Assembly (NCBI RefSeq): GCF_038002825.1
Contig: NZ_JBBODF010000001.1
Coordinates: 2,232,001-2,296,000, forward strand
Direction of reading: 5' to 3'
Length of the DNA: 64,000 bases
Source: Paenibacillus sp. FSL H8-0048
Lineage (GTDB): Bacteria > Bacillota > Bacilli > Paenibacillales > Paenibacillaceae
Shown in pieces: positions 17,123 to 24,335 of the stretch. Below the pieces are notes generated by a model. It did no database searches and had not been told where the DNA came from. It saw nothing but the letters and a program-made list of their open reading frames with translations. A program made the position numbers and the translations under genes. The stretch's first letter is position 1, and each line of letters opens with the position of its first letter.

Positions 17123-17204
17123 ACATTGCCTACCTTATTAAAGTTTCTTCCCAGTAGTAAAGCTCACTCCTAGCTTACTCCTTGCTTATTCCAGGTACGC
17201 CGGA

Positions 17205-17969
17205 TTACAGCTCAGCAGCAACGCTGTTATCACACAACGCAATCAGTTCATCGAACGATGAGATAATGACATCCGAGCCCTTCAGCTCATCCTGCCGCCC
17301 GAAGCCGGCATAGGCACAGCCGATAACGGTCTGTCCGTTGCCCTTGCCCGCCTCTACATCGGAGGAACGGTCCCCGACCATCCAGGCGCTGCCAATCTTG
17401 TGATTGTCCAGCAGAAGGCCGAGTAGCTCGGTCTTGGTTGCCGTGCCCGAGCCGCCTGCGCTGTACAGCCCCTCGAACAGGTCCTTCAGCCCGTGCACGA
17501 CTACTATGCTATGAATATAATCCTCCAGCCCGTTGCTGGCGACGAACAGCTTCACTCCGCGCGCATGCAGGGCACGCAGCGTCTCAACTACCTTAGGGTA
17601 CAGGACCGTCCCTCCGGCTTCCAGCCCCTCAATCTCCAGCTGCAGGAGCAGCTCATCCGCCCGGCGGTGCACCGCCTCATCCGCTTCCGGCATTACGTTC
17701 TTCCAGATATCTGCAAGCAGCATGCCCAGACTGCCCAAGATGCGCTCCTCGGGCGGAGTCGGGCCGGAATGCAGGCCTTCTTCCCGCAGGATATCGAACA
17801 TTTTATGATAGGCGGGCAATAACAGGCTTTCTGTCTGGAACAGCGTACCATCCATATCAAATACGATGGCTTCCGGCTGGTTTAAGTTCGGCAGCGGTCT
17901 GTTCCCCGCCTGTGTCTGTTCTTCGTTGCTCATGAGGTGAATCATCCCTTCCCATTGTTCTTCGGTCAC
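17205..17969 (-). CDS. HAD-family hydrolase (phosphoglycolate phosphatase-like)
   Basis: A 254-residue HAD phosphatase. Motif I is IVFDMDGTLFQTES, with the nucleophile and acid aspartates. A helical cap follows (about 60-120), motif II is LFVASNGLEDY (Ser/Asn), and motif IV is AWMVGDRSSDVEAG. The cap type and length fit the Gph/PgmB branch, but the substrate cannot be assigned. The start is taken at GTG 17969 behind a weak AGGTCG; internal ATGs at 17945 and 17933 lack good ribosome sites. The N-terminal 30 residues before the fold are probably disordered. Confidence 0.8.
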   Translation of the reverse strand: MTEEQWEGMIHLMSNEEQTQAGNRPLPNLNQPEAIVFDMDGTLFQTESLLLPAYHKMFDILREEGLHSGPTPPEERILGSLGMLLADIWKNVMPEADEAVHRRADELLLQLEIEGLEAGGTVLYPKVVETLRALHARGVKLFVASNGLEDYIHSIVVVHGLKDLFEGLYSAGGSGTATKTELLGLLLDNHKIGSAWMVGDRSSDVEAGKGNGQTVIGCAYAGFGRQDELKGSDVIISSFDELIALCDNSVAAEL

Positions 17970-18021
17970 ACGACCTAATGATATAGGAAGCAGCTGATGT
18001 TGTCTACGAACCCCTAATTAG

Positions 18022-18073
18022 AGAAAGGGACCACAGTGCAAACACATGGAGTGCTTACACCGCGATCCCTTCT
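18022..18073 (-). terminator. possible terminator after abrB
   Basis: AGAAAGGGA (18022-18030) pairs with TCCCTTCT (18066-18073), enclosing a large partly paired loop. The following T-run on the minus strand is weak (TTTCTCTAATT). It is the only candidate between abrB and the HAD gene. Confidence 0.35.
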
Positions 18074-18105
18074 GTTCATACTGCATACTGCCTCAGAGCC
18101 TTAAC

Positions 18106-18363
18106 TTATACGTTGTCGAAGCTTGAGATCAGTTCATCGAGAACATCTTTGCTGACCATTTTACCCTTGAAGTTGATCAGGTTCTCGGAGCTTCCGGAGA
18201 AGATGCAAGTAGGTTCATATTTTCTGAGAATGATCTTTTCGCCGTCCACAAAAATTTCGAGCGGATCCTTTATGTCAATTCCCATTGTTCTGCGAAGCTC
18301 AATCGGAATCACAATACGTCCCAGTTCATCTACTTTTCTTACTATGCCAGTTGCTTTCATCAT
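18106..18363 (-). CDS. abrB: AbrB-family transition-state regulator
   Basis: An 85-residue DNA-binding protein. Residues 1-50 form the AbrB swapped-hairpin domain and are almost identical to the known sequence (GIVRKVDELGRIVIPIELRR, then DPLEIFVDGEKIILRKY). The C-terminal half is the multimerisation region and is slightly shorter than in Bacillus subtilis AbrB. The protein is expected to repress post-exponential genes until Spo0A accumulates. The start ATG has GGGAGG seven bases upstream; a second ATG follows at once. A textbook promoter (18458-18486) and three Spo0A-box-like sites lie upstream. Confidence 0.93.
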   Translation of the reverse strand: MMKATGIVRKVDELGRIVIPIELRRTMGIDIKDPLEIFVDGEKIILRKYEPTCIFSGSSENLINFKGKMVSKDVLDELISSFDNV

Positions 18364-18457
18364 TATGCATCCTCCCTTGAAATAACACTTGGATCATCAT
18401 TGCGTGTTAAAAGCTATCAAAGCTTCTAATAAGTAGAAATGATTACTCTATAATTGC

Positions 18458-18486
18458 ATTGTAAAGTGCTATTTCTTTCCTGTCAA
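18458..18486 (-). promoter_or_regulatory. sigma-A promoter of abrB
   Basis: On the minus strand TTGACA (18486-18481) and TACAAT (18463-18458) are separated by 17 bases. The predicted start near 18451 gives an untranslated leader of about 90 bases before the abrB ATG. Confidence 0.8.
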
Positions 18487-18512
18487 TTTTATTTCTACAT
18501 CTTTTGATATTT

Positions 18513-18552
18513 ATCGACAAAAAATTCGACAAAGTTTAGAGTTTTTTCGACA
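18513..18552. promoter_or_regulatory. three Spo0A-box-like sites upstream of abrB
   Basis: TTCGACA (the reverse of the 0A box TGTCGAA) occurs exactly at 18525-18531 and 18546-18552; a one-mismatch copy, ATCGACA, is at 18513-18519. Their starts are 12 and 21 bases apart, close to one and two helical turns. They lie just upstream of the abrB -35 and also upstream of the divergent MarR gene promoter. Confidence 0.6.
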
Positions 18553-18688
18553 AATCTATAACCGAAACCGTTTTATATCCATTTTATTCTTTTCATTCAA
18601 TTTTTGCCCGATATTCTGCGGGGGCATGGCTGATGCGGTTCTCCTCTTAGCTTACGGCTGCTCCTTTGGAACTATGCTCTTCCTTTAC

Positions 18689-18718
18689 TTGACAAGAAAG
18701 ATATACAATCTATATATT
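18689..18718 (+). promoter_or_regulatory. sigma-A-like promoter of MarR gene
   Basis: TTGACA at 18689-18694 and TATATT at 18713-18718 have an 18-base spacer. The MarR-family ATG lies 30 bases downstream of the -10. Confidence 0.55.
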
Positions 18719-18748
18719 TTACGTAATATACTATATTGGAGTGTTTCC

Positions 18749-19168
18749 ATGAGCAAAGAAGCTGAGAAAGAGAAAGCCGTCTATACCGTCATGGAGCATA
18801 TGGCCAGTGTGCAGCAGAAGTCACAGGCGTTCATAGACCGGATTACGAAAAAAGGGTCCCTCTCACAGAATCAGATCATGCTGTTGTTCCTGCTGCAGCT
18901 CACCGGCTCTCTTAACATTACGGATATCTCAGAGCGGCTAGTCATTACGCCGGGAGCCGCTTCGTTCATGTGCGATAAGCTGGAGGATCTGGGATACATC
19001 GAGAGACTGCGCACGAAGGAAGATCGCAGAGTCGTCAATATTATTCTCACCGGACCAGGCAAGCAGCACATCCTTTCTCTGTTTGACACCTTTGCACTCA
19101 CTGACCTCAGCAAAATCTCGGTGGCCCTCCAGCGAATTGATGAGCTGGTGGGCGGAATGTTAGAGTAA
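18749..19168 (+). CDS. MarR-family transcriptional regulator
   Basis: A 139-residue winged-helix regulator. The recognition region is LNITDISERLVITPGAASFM and the wing LRTKEDRRVVNIILT, both typical of MarR. The start is ATG 18749 with TTGGAG eight bases upstream; the open frame extends to 18626 but that part covers the promoter. It is divergent from abrB with a shared 385-base control region. A perfect 14-base palindrome (GAAACTATAGTTTC, 19246-19259) lies downstream of the gene. The ligand and targets are unknown. Confidence 0.8.
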   Translation: MSKEAEKEKAVYTVMEHMASVQQKSQAFIDRITKKGSLSQNQIMLLFLLQLTGSLNITDISERLVITPGAASFMCDKLEDLGYIERLRTKEDRRVVNIILTGPGKQHILSLFDTFALTDLSKISVALQRIDELVGGMLE

Positions 19169-19272
19169 CACCGGGGGCTATACTTGTTTGCGAGCACAAT
19201 GTATACTGTTTTTCACATACATTCGGTCCATGTGCCAGCTTGCGAGAAACTATAGTTTCCTAATATACGGAC

Positions 19273-19307
19273 AAACTGCATTTCCCTTAGGGAAGTGCAG
19301 TTTTTTT
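19273..19307 (+). terminator. Rho-independent terminator
   Basis: A 14-bp stem (AAACTGCATTTCCC with its complement, 19273-19303, one mismatch) with a short loop is followed by a run of seven or more T. It ends the MarR transcript about 105 bases after the stop. Confidence 0.85.
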
Positions 19308-19426
19308 GTTGTACGAGCCGCAATTCAGGCGAAACCTGATTGTTGCGGTTGATAACATATTGATTAAATATTTCATTTAATATATATTATAGATACTAAA
19401 ATATTAAAATGGCGGTGAATAAACCT

Positions 19427-20062
19427 ATGTCTGCACTGAACCCGACACCTGCGCCCGATAAACCTCTTAAAATCAATGGCTCCCGAATCTGCCGGGGAGA
19501 TCTGGACGCCTCCCATGTGGAGGTGCTGGGCCACCTGCATGTCAGCGGGAGCTTGACCACAGCGCGCCTGAGGCTTAGAGGAGAATGCTCCATAGGGTTG
19601 TCTTGCAACACGCAGGAGCTGAGCAGCTTCGGCAGTCTTCGCGTTAATGAACTCAAGGGCGTGAGCATCACGTCCAATGGATACCTGTCTGTCACCGGTG
19701 AGGCTGCCGGAGAAGAATTCAAGGCTGAGGGCTGCGTTCGTATAGACCGCTTGTCCTGCAGGGGCACCATCCGTCTCAAGCTGGGGGCCTTGTGCAAGAT
19801 CAGACACATGACCTCTGAAGGTGATATTATCGTGTCTCCCTCCTCAAGGCTGCTCCCTGTTCCGCTCAGCCCTTTCCGCAAGCTGCGCTGCGAGACCATT
19901 GAAGGGGCTGATCTCACCCTGTACCGGACGCATGCAGACCTTGTGTGCGGACAGAATGTTACACTCGGACCGGGATGCTCCATCCGGGAGATCCGTTACC
20001 GGGACACGCTGACCATTCATCCCCTTTCCCGGATAGGCAAGATTATTCAGATAAATACATAA
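19427..20062 (+). CDS. bactofilin-like beta-helix protein
   Basis: A ~211-residue protein made of short repeating strands with Gly turns (INGSRICRGDLDASHVEVLG, then LHVSGSLTTARLRLRGECSI), the pattern of bactofilins, which polymerise into membrane-associated scaffolds. Bacillus YhbE and YhbF are the relatives I have in mind; identity is probably low. The start is placed at ATG 19427 because GGCGGTGA lies eight bases before it; an earlier ATG at 19409 has no ribosome site. A small membrane protein follows 17 bases later, plausibly its membrane partner. Confidence 0.6.
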   Translation: MSALNPTPAPDKPLKINGSRICRGDLDASHVEVLGHLHVSGSLTTARLRLRGECSIGLSCNTQELSSFGSLRVNELKGVSITSNGYLSVTGEAAGEEFKAEGCVRIDRLSCRGTIRLKLGALCKIRHMTSEGDIIVSPSSRLLPVPLSPFRKLRCETIEGADLTLYRTHADLVCGQNVTLGPGCSIREIRYRDTLTIHPLSRIGKIIQINT

Positions 20063-20079
20063 CGATGGAGGTACACGAC

Positions 20080-20388
20080 ATGAAAACTTCTTCCTCTGGT
20101 GCAATGCCCAACCTGCTGAACTATCTGGCAAAAGGATTCGTCCTCCTCTTTGCATTGCCCGTACTGGGCGTCTGGACGGCCGGGAGCTTCATCTGTGCCA
20201 TCATCGCTCCAATAGCGGGAATACTGCGGACCTTCGGAGTCAGTGCCATAGGGATGAATCTGCCCCCCTCCTATTCGGTCCCGGCCTTTCTCAGCTTGCC
20301 CTTCAGCCTGGTTCTCGCGTTCCTCCTTCTCTTGTCCTTTTATTACACCCGCCGTCTGCTGCTGAAAAGCCTAAGCTTCATCAAGTAG
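20080..20388 (+). CDS. small two-helix membrane protein
   Basis: A 102-residue protein with hydrophobic segments at about residues 18-45 and 68-88, a Pro-rich loop between them, and a basic tail (YYTRRLLLKSLSFIK). The ATG has GGAGGT eight bases upstream. It is cotranscribed with the bactofilin-like gene, which suggests it anchors or recruits that scaffold, but no family was recognised. A strong hairpin begins right after the stop. Confidence 0.6.
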   Translation: MKTSSSGAMPNLLNYLAKGFVLLFALPVLGVWTAGSFICAIIAPIAGILRTFGVSAIGMNLPPSYSVPAFLSLPFSLVLAFLLLLSFYYTRRLLLKSLSFIK

Positions 20389-20440
20389 CAAGAAGGGGTA
20401 TTTCAGCAGCCGTCCCCCGGTGCAGAAATACCCCTTCTTG
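20389..20440. terminator. long hairpin between convergent genes
   Basis: A perfect 16-bp stem (20389-20404 with 20425-20440) has a 20-base loop. Neither side has a clean T-run, but the stem strength and position between the convergent genes ending at 20388 and 20497 make it a likely bidirectional terminator. Confidence 0.55.
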
Positions 20441-20496
20441 TATACAAATGCCCCCGTATCAGCTGTTCAACCTCTCCTTGGCACGTGAAGCTGACC

Positions 20497-22593
20497 CTAG
20501 GAACGAAGCTCGAAGAGCCTCGCAGTCTTGCCGGCGGGCAGCGTAACGGTCAATCTGCCTTCCGCAGCGTTCCAGCTCCACTCCGAACCGTGTGCCTCAG
20601 GATACGCACACCGCGCCTCCGCCTCACGGCCCCTCAGCTCAGGAACGGGCAGCGTGACTCCAGCCGCTTCTCCGGCAATCCGCCATACAGCAATATAGCG
20701 GATATCTCCATGGCGCAGGCCGAAGCTGACCCATTCCCCTCCACTATCCGGCAGACCGAGCGGCCAGAAGGCGAAGGCTTGCGGAATGCAGGCACGGATA
20801 GACTTGTAATAATCCAGCGCCTCCTTCACCAGCGCCCGGCGCCTTGGCGTTAGCTCGGCCAGATGGCCGCTCTGGTGCACGCGAAGCAGCAGCGAGTTAA
20901 CCATATTGAAAATGACCTCTTCATCGTCGCCTTCGCGCAGCGGATACGACCAGACCGCCGATTGCTCGGGAGTCAGTGCAGCCGGAGAGCCTGCGGCAAT
21001 GGCAGCATACTTCACATAATCCTCCTGGTCACTGGTGGACTGGATGCTGTGGCGGCTGAGCATGGCGTAATCCATCCGCATCCCGCCGCTGGAGCAGTTC
21101 TCAATGACGAGCTGCGGATAACGGGCGAAGATGCTGTCCAGCCAGGCCAGATACGCGCGGTTATGCTGCAACAGGCCGTCTCCAAAGCTGTCTGCCTCCG
21201 TCTCCGTGCCAATACCTGCATTGATGTTATAGTCCATCTTGATATATCCGACGCCGTATTCCTCAACCAGCCGGGCAATCACGCTGTCGGCATGCTTGAT
21301 GACCTCCGGATTACGGTAATCGAGCTGATAACGGCTGCGGTCCTTGACCCGCTTGCCATGGCGCATGAAGAACCAGCTGTCATCGGTCTCCGCAAGCTTT
21401 GGACTGTTGATGCCCATCACCTCCAGCTCCAGCCACAGACCCGGAATCATCCCCTTGCTGCGGATCACATCCAGCACATACCTGATGCCTTCCGGGAAGC
21501 GCTCAGCCGAAGGCTCCCACTCCCCGACCCCGTCCCACCATTCACCGGGAGCATACCAGCCTGCGTCGATGCAGAAGTATTCACAGCCGACTTCGGCAGC
21601 AGCATCAATCAGCGGCAGAAGCTTCTCCGTTGTCGGGCTTCCCCACAGACAATTCATGTAATCGTTGAAAATCACCCGCAGCAGCGCATTATCCTCATTC
21701 GGTCTGCGGATCAGCCGCCGGTATGCCGTAAGCTGCTCTGCCGCTTCGCCGAACCCGCCCTCTACTACACCTGCGGCCACCGGCACGGAGGTGAACACTT
21801 CACCGGGGGCAAGCTTCAGCCACCAGTGGTTGTCATGCTCCGTAGGCCCGCTGACCAGAAGTGTAAGCTGATCGGCCTGATCCGTCAGCTCCCAATGCCA
21901 GGAGCCGTTATGTTCAATCTGCCAGAACAGGCTGCTCCCGCTCTCCTGGTTGTGCAGTACGGCCATTGGCAGCAGCTCTGCCGCTGACCAGGACCCGGTA
22001 TTGCTGGCGGCAATCCGCTTCGAGCCACGGTCGGCGAGATGGGACATGCCCAGCTCTGGAAGACTGTAGCTCTTCCATTGCAGCTCGCTCTGCCACCCGC
22101 TGTGAGCAATACTAACTTCAATCTTATCATTTCGGTCGCCGCTGCCCTCTTTGTCTACTCCAGTGAGTGCGAATGAAGAGATATACTCCACAGCCGCTTC
22201 TGTGTCACCGTCATTACTCACCACTGTCCAGGAACGTACAATCTGCACACCGGTATAGAACTGATAATGCTGTACCGCCTTCACACCTGTCAGCGGGTCA
22301 GCCAACGTAAGCTCCAGCTTCCGGCCCAGCGGATTCACCGTGTCCCTATGCCCGTCATACACCATCCGTAATCCCGGATAGGATGCGCGGTGTGTCCGCC
22401 CGTGATATTCCGCCCGGTCTTCCCCTGACAGCTGCAGCTCCAGCAGCCGGAAGCTTGCCTTATGCTTCTCTTCTATGCTCCCGGCTTCCAGCGGCGCTGC
22501 GCCAAAATGCAGCAGCCGCACATCCTGCTCCCCGGTAATTTCAATCGTAAGATAAAGCCCGTTCTCGGCTATGTCTATTAGCCTGCTGTCCAT
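20497..22593 (-). CDS. alpha-galactosidase, glycoside hydrolase family 36
   Basis: A 698-residue enzyme hydrolysing terminal alpha-1,6-galactose from melibiose and raffinose-type sugars. An N-terminal beta-sandwich (about 1-300) is followed by the (beta/alpha)8 barrel and a short C-terminal beta domain. The nucleophile is Asp454 in YIKMDYNIN; the acid/base is Asp508 in CSSGGMRMDYAM, both at the expected places. There is no signal peptide, so it is intracellular and acts on imported sugars. The start is ATG 22593, with CAGGAGG ten bases upstream; upstream in-frame codons lack a ribosome site. It heads towards the hairpin at 20389 and lies beside a sugar importer on the same strand. Confidence 0.9.
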   Translation of the reverse strand: MDSRLIDIAENGLYLTIEITGEQDVRLLHFGAAPLEAGSIEEKHKASFRLLELQLSGEDRAEYHGRTHRASYPGLRMVYDGHRDTVNPLGRKLELTLADPLTGVKAVQHYQFYTGVQIVRSWTVVSNDGDTEAAVEYISSFALTGVDKEGSGDRNDKIEVSIAHSGWQSELQWKSYSLPELGMSHLADRGSKRIAASNTGSWSAAELLPMAVLHNQESGSSLFWQIEHNGSWHWELTDQADQLTLLVSGPTEHDNHWWLKLAPGEVFTSVPVAAGVVEGGFGEAAEQLTAYRRLIRRPNEDNALLRVIFNDYMNCLWGSPTTEKLLPLIDAAAEVGCEYFCIDAGWYAPGEWWDGVGEWEPSAERFPEGIRYVLDVIRSKGMIPGLWLELEVMGINSPKLAETDDSWFFMRHGKRVKDRSRYQLDYRNPEVIKHADSVIARLVEEYGVGYIKMDYNINAGIGTETEADSFGDGLLQHNRAYLAWLDSIFARYPQLVIENCSSGGMRMDYAMLSRHSIQSTSDQEDYVKYAAIAAGSPAALTPEQSAVWSYPLREGDDEEVIFNMVNSLLLRVHQSGHLAELTPRRRALVKEALDYYKSIRACIPQAFAFWPLGLPDSGGEWVSFGLRHGDIRYIAVWRIAGEAAGVTLPVPELRGREAEARCAYPEAHGSEWSWNAAEGRLTVTLPAGKTARLFELRS

Positions 22594-22712
22594 GTGTATT
22601 TGGCCTCCTGACAGATAATGTTGTCCTCGGTTTCTTGGTTTCTTGGTTTTCTGCCTCACCTGATATTGAGGCCATCTCTTCTGTTCGTAACTGCTGATTT
22701 CCAGCGGTGCTC

Positions 22713-22808
22713 GTGTAAGTGGCGAAGTAACGGAGGGAGGTTTGGAATTGGAGGAGCGGCAGCGGCCGGAAATCCAAAGCTCACGCAGTTACGTCCAGCC
22801 ACTTACAC
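22713..22808. repeat. 96-base palindromic repeat related to the 47241 element
   Basis: The perfect 11-base inverted ends GTGTAAGTGGC and GCCACTTACAC, with a nested GTAAC/GTTAC pair, bound an inner hairpin (TTTGGA with TCCAAA). The core GGAGGAGCGGCAGCG followed by GCCGGAAATCCAAA closely matches both ends of the core of the 212-base element at 47241-47452, with the middle missing. It fills most of the gap between the alpha-galactosidase and the binding-protein gene. Confidence 0.6.
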
Positions 22809-22842
22809 CCTCCCCCGCCTAACAATCCGCGTTACATAGAAA

Positions 22843-22873
22843 GATGGCCTCTCAGCAATCCTCAGAGGCCATC
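22843..22873 (-). terminator. terminator of solute-binding-protein gene
   Basis: A perfect 10-bp stem (GATGGCCTCT at 22843-22852 with 22864-22873) is followed on the minus strand by TTTCTA. It lies 15 bases after the stop codon. Confidence 0.6.
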
Positions 22874-22887
22874 ATTAATCCTTATTT

Positions 22888-24213
22888 TTATTCCGCAGAC
22901 CCGAATTGAATCCAGGCCTTCTGAATTTCATCAATCGCCTGATCCTTCGTCTTGCTGCCGCCGATATAAGCCTGCATCAGCTCACCGAATTTCTGGTGGA
23001 ACGTATCCAGGGAATAGTTCACCGACAGGTCGCCGGATTTCTCCGTCTTCAGGATTTCTTCCATTTCCTTAGGCATTTGCAGGTCAGGCATCGGAGCATC
23101 CTTGATTGGAGGTATAACCTTCGCTACGTTAGAGAACCAGCTTTTCCCGTAGTCGGAAGTATACAGCCAGTTGAAGAACTCAACCGTTTCCGCTGCTACC
23201 GCAGAATCCTTATTGATCCGCAGTGCCTGGTCGGCACCGGTGATAATCTGGGACTGCTCCGGTTTGTCACTGACAGGGTACCCGGCGATGCCGAGGTCAA
23301 AGTCAGGGGTGATTTTCTTAATCGCTTCTTCATCCCACGCGCCTTTACCGGTCATGAATGCTGTTTTGCCCAGGGCAAAATCACTGACCTCAGCATTGCT
23401 GTCGCGTTCAAGCGGCTTGTCGGTTCCGTGCTTAACCGTTGTATCAATGAAGCTGAAGAAGTTATCGCTCAGCACCGGATGATCCTTGAAGGTCGTCTTC
23501 CCGGCAATGAAGTCCGCTACGAGCGTCTTGGCATCGGTTCCGGCATCGGTCGCTGCGGCGTCTACGAAGTGCTGGAAGATATGCTTCCATACCCACCACT
23601 CTTTGTAGGCGTTGGCGAAGGGTGTGATGCCCTTGGCTTCAAGCTTGGTGATCGCATCCTCCATTTCAGCAGTTGTCTTAGGCACTTGCGTGATGCCGGC
23701 ATCCGCCAGCAGCTTCTTGTTGTACATAAGGACGAACAGGTTGCCCTTCACCGGCAGTCCGAGGACTTTGCCATCGGTAGAGCTCATGTTCGAGCGGACG
23801 GCATCCGTCATCGCTGCGGCCAGCGGCTCATTGGTCAAGTCAGCGCTGTATTCGGCAAACGTATCGATATCCCCGCCCGCCGTGGTCTGGAACACATCCG
23901 GTGTGCTGCCGGCGGCGATCTTGGATTTCAGCACCGTATTGTAGTCTGCCTGCATGATCTCCAGATTGATCGTAACATTCGGCTTCACCTTCTTGTATTC
24001 CGCAATATAAGCATTGAAGGCATCCGTGTATTCGGGAGAGGCGGTGAACATATTAATCGTGACGGGCTTGGCGGAATCCGTTGGTGTATTGCCCGCCCCG
24101 GCTGTTCCACCCGTGTTGTTAGCGGCATTATTAGTGTTATTTCCGCCGCAGCCGGCCAGCAGTCCGCCCACCAGCAGCAGACTCGCAGATAATGCCATGA
24201 ATCGTTTTAACAT
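22888..24213 (-). CDS. sugar ABC transporter solute-binding lipoprotein
   Basis: A 441-residue extracellular binding protein of the carbohydrate uptake (CUT1) type. The signal peptide ends in the lipobox LLAGC, followed by an Asn/Gly/Thr linker and two alpha/beta lobes. The binding-protein pattern is visible in INLEIMQADYNTVLKSKIAA and DVFQTTAGGDIDTFA. The start is ATG 24213, with AAGGGGG about seven bases upstream. It is separated from its presumed permeases (28043-29769) by the kinase/regulator pair, an unusual split across a divergent promoter region. The substrate is inferred to be an alpha-galactoside from the adjacent GH36 enzyme. Confidence 0.88.
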   Translation of the reverse strand: MLKRFMALSASLLLVGGLLAGCGGNNTNNAANNTGGTAGAGNTPTDSAKPVTINMFTASPEYTDAFNAYIAEYKKVKPNVTINLEIMQADYNTVLKSKIAAGSTPDVFQTTAGGDIDTFAEYSADLTNEPLAAAMTDAVRSNMSSTDGKVLGLPVKGNLFVLMYNKKLLADAGITQVPKTTAEMEDAITKLEAKGITPFANAYKEWWVWKHIFQHFVDAAATDAGTDAKTLVADFIAGKTTFKDHPVLSDNFFSFIDTTVKHGTDKPLERDSNAEVSDFALGKTAFMTGKGAWDEEAIKKITPDFDLGIAGYPVSDKPEQSQIITGADQALRINKDSAVAAETVEFFNWLYTSDYGKSWFSNVAKVIPPIKDAPMPDLQMPKEMEEILKTEKSGDLSVNYSLDTFHQKFGELMQAYIGGSKTKDQAIDEIQKAWIQFGSAE

Positions 24214-24335
24214 GATGTTGCCCCCTTTTTCCTTATGCATCTTGTGGTCTTGCTCATCATTCTAAATAAAAAGAAAAAGGATAAGAAGGTACATAAGTGA
24301 ACTTCTGAGGGTAAAAAAGTGTCCATGTAACCGTT

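Noticed and set aside
16932..17141. Small ORF in the repeat-rich gap
   Set aside because: It spans the dyad repeats and a terminator, lacks a ribosome site and has an unlikely composition.
20863..21987. Long antisense open frame over the alpha-galactosidase
   Set aside because: It lies wholly antisense to a clear GH36 gene with catalytic residues, has no ribosome site and shows no domain. It is a by-product of the GC-rich codon pattern.
22906..24192. 428-codon antisense open frame over the solute-binding protein
   Set aside because: The minus-strand lipoprotein has signal peptide, lipobox and ribosome site; the plus-strand frame has none of these.
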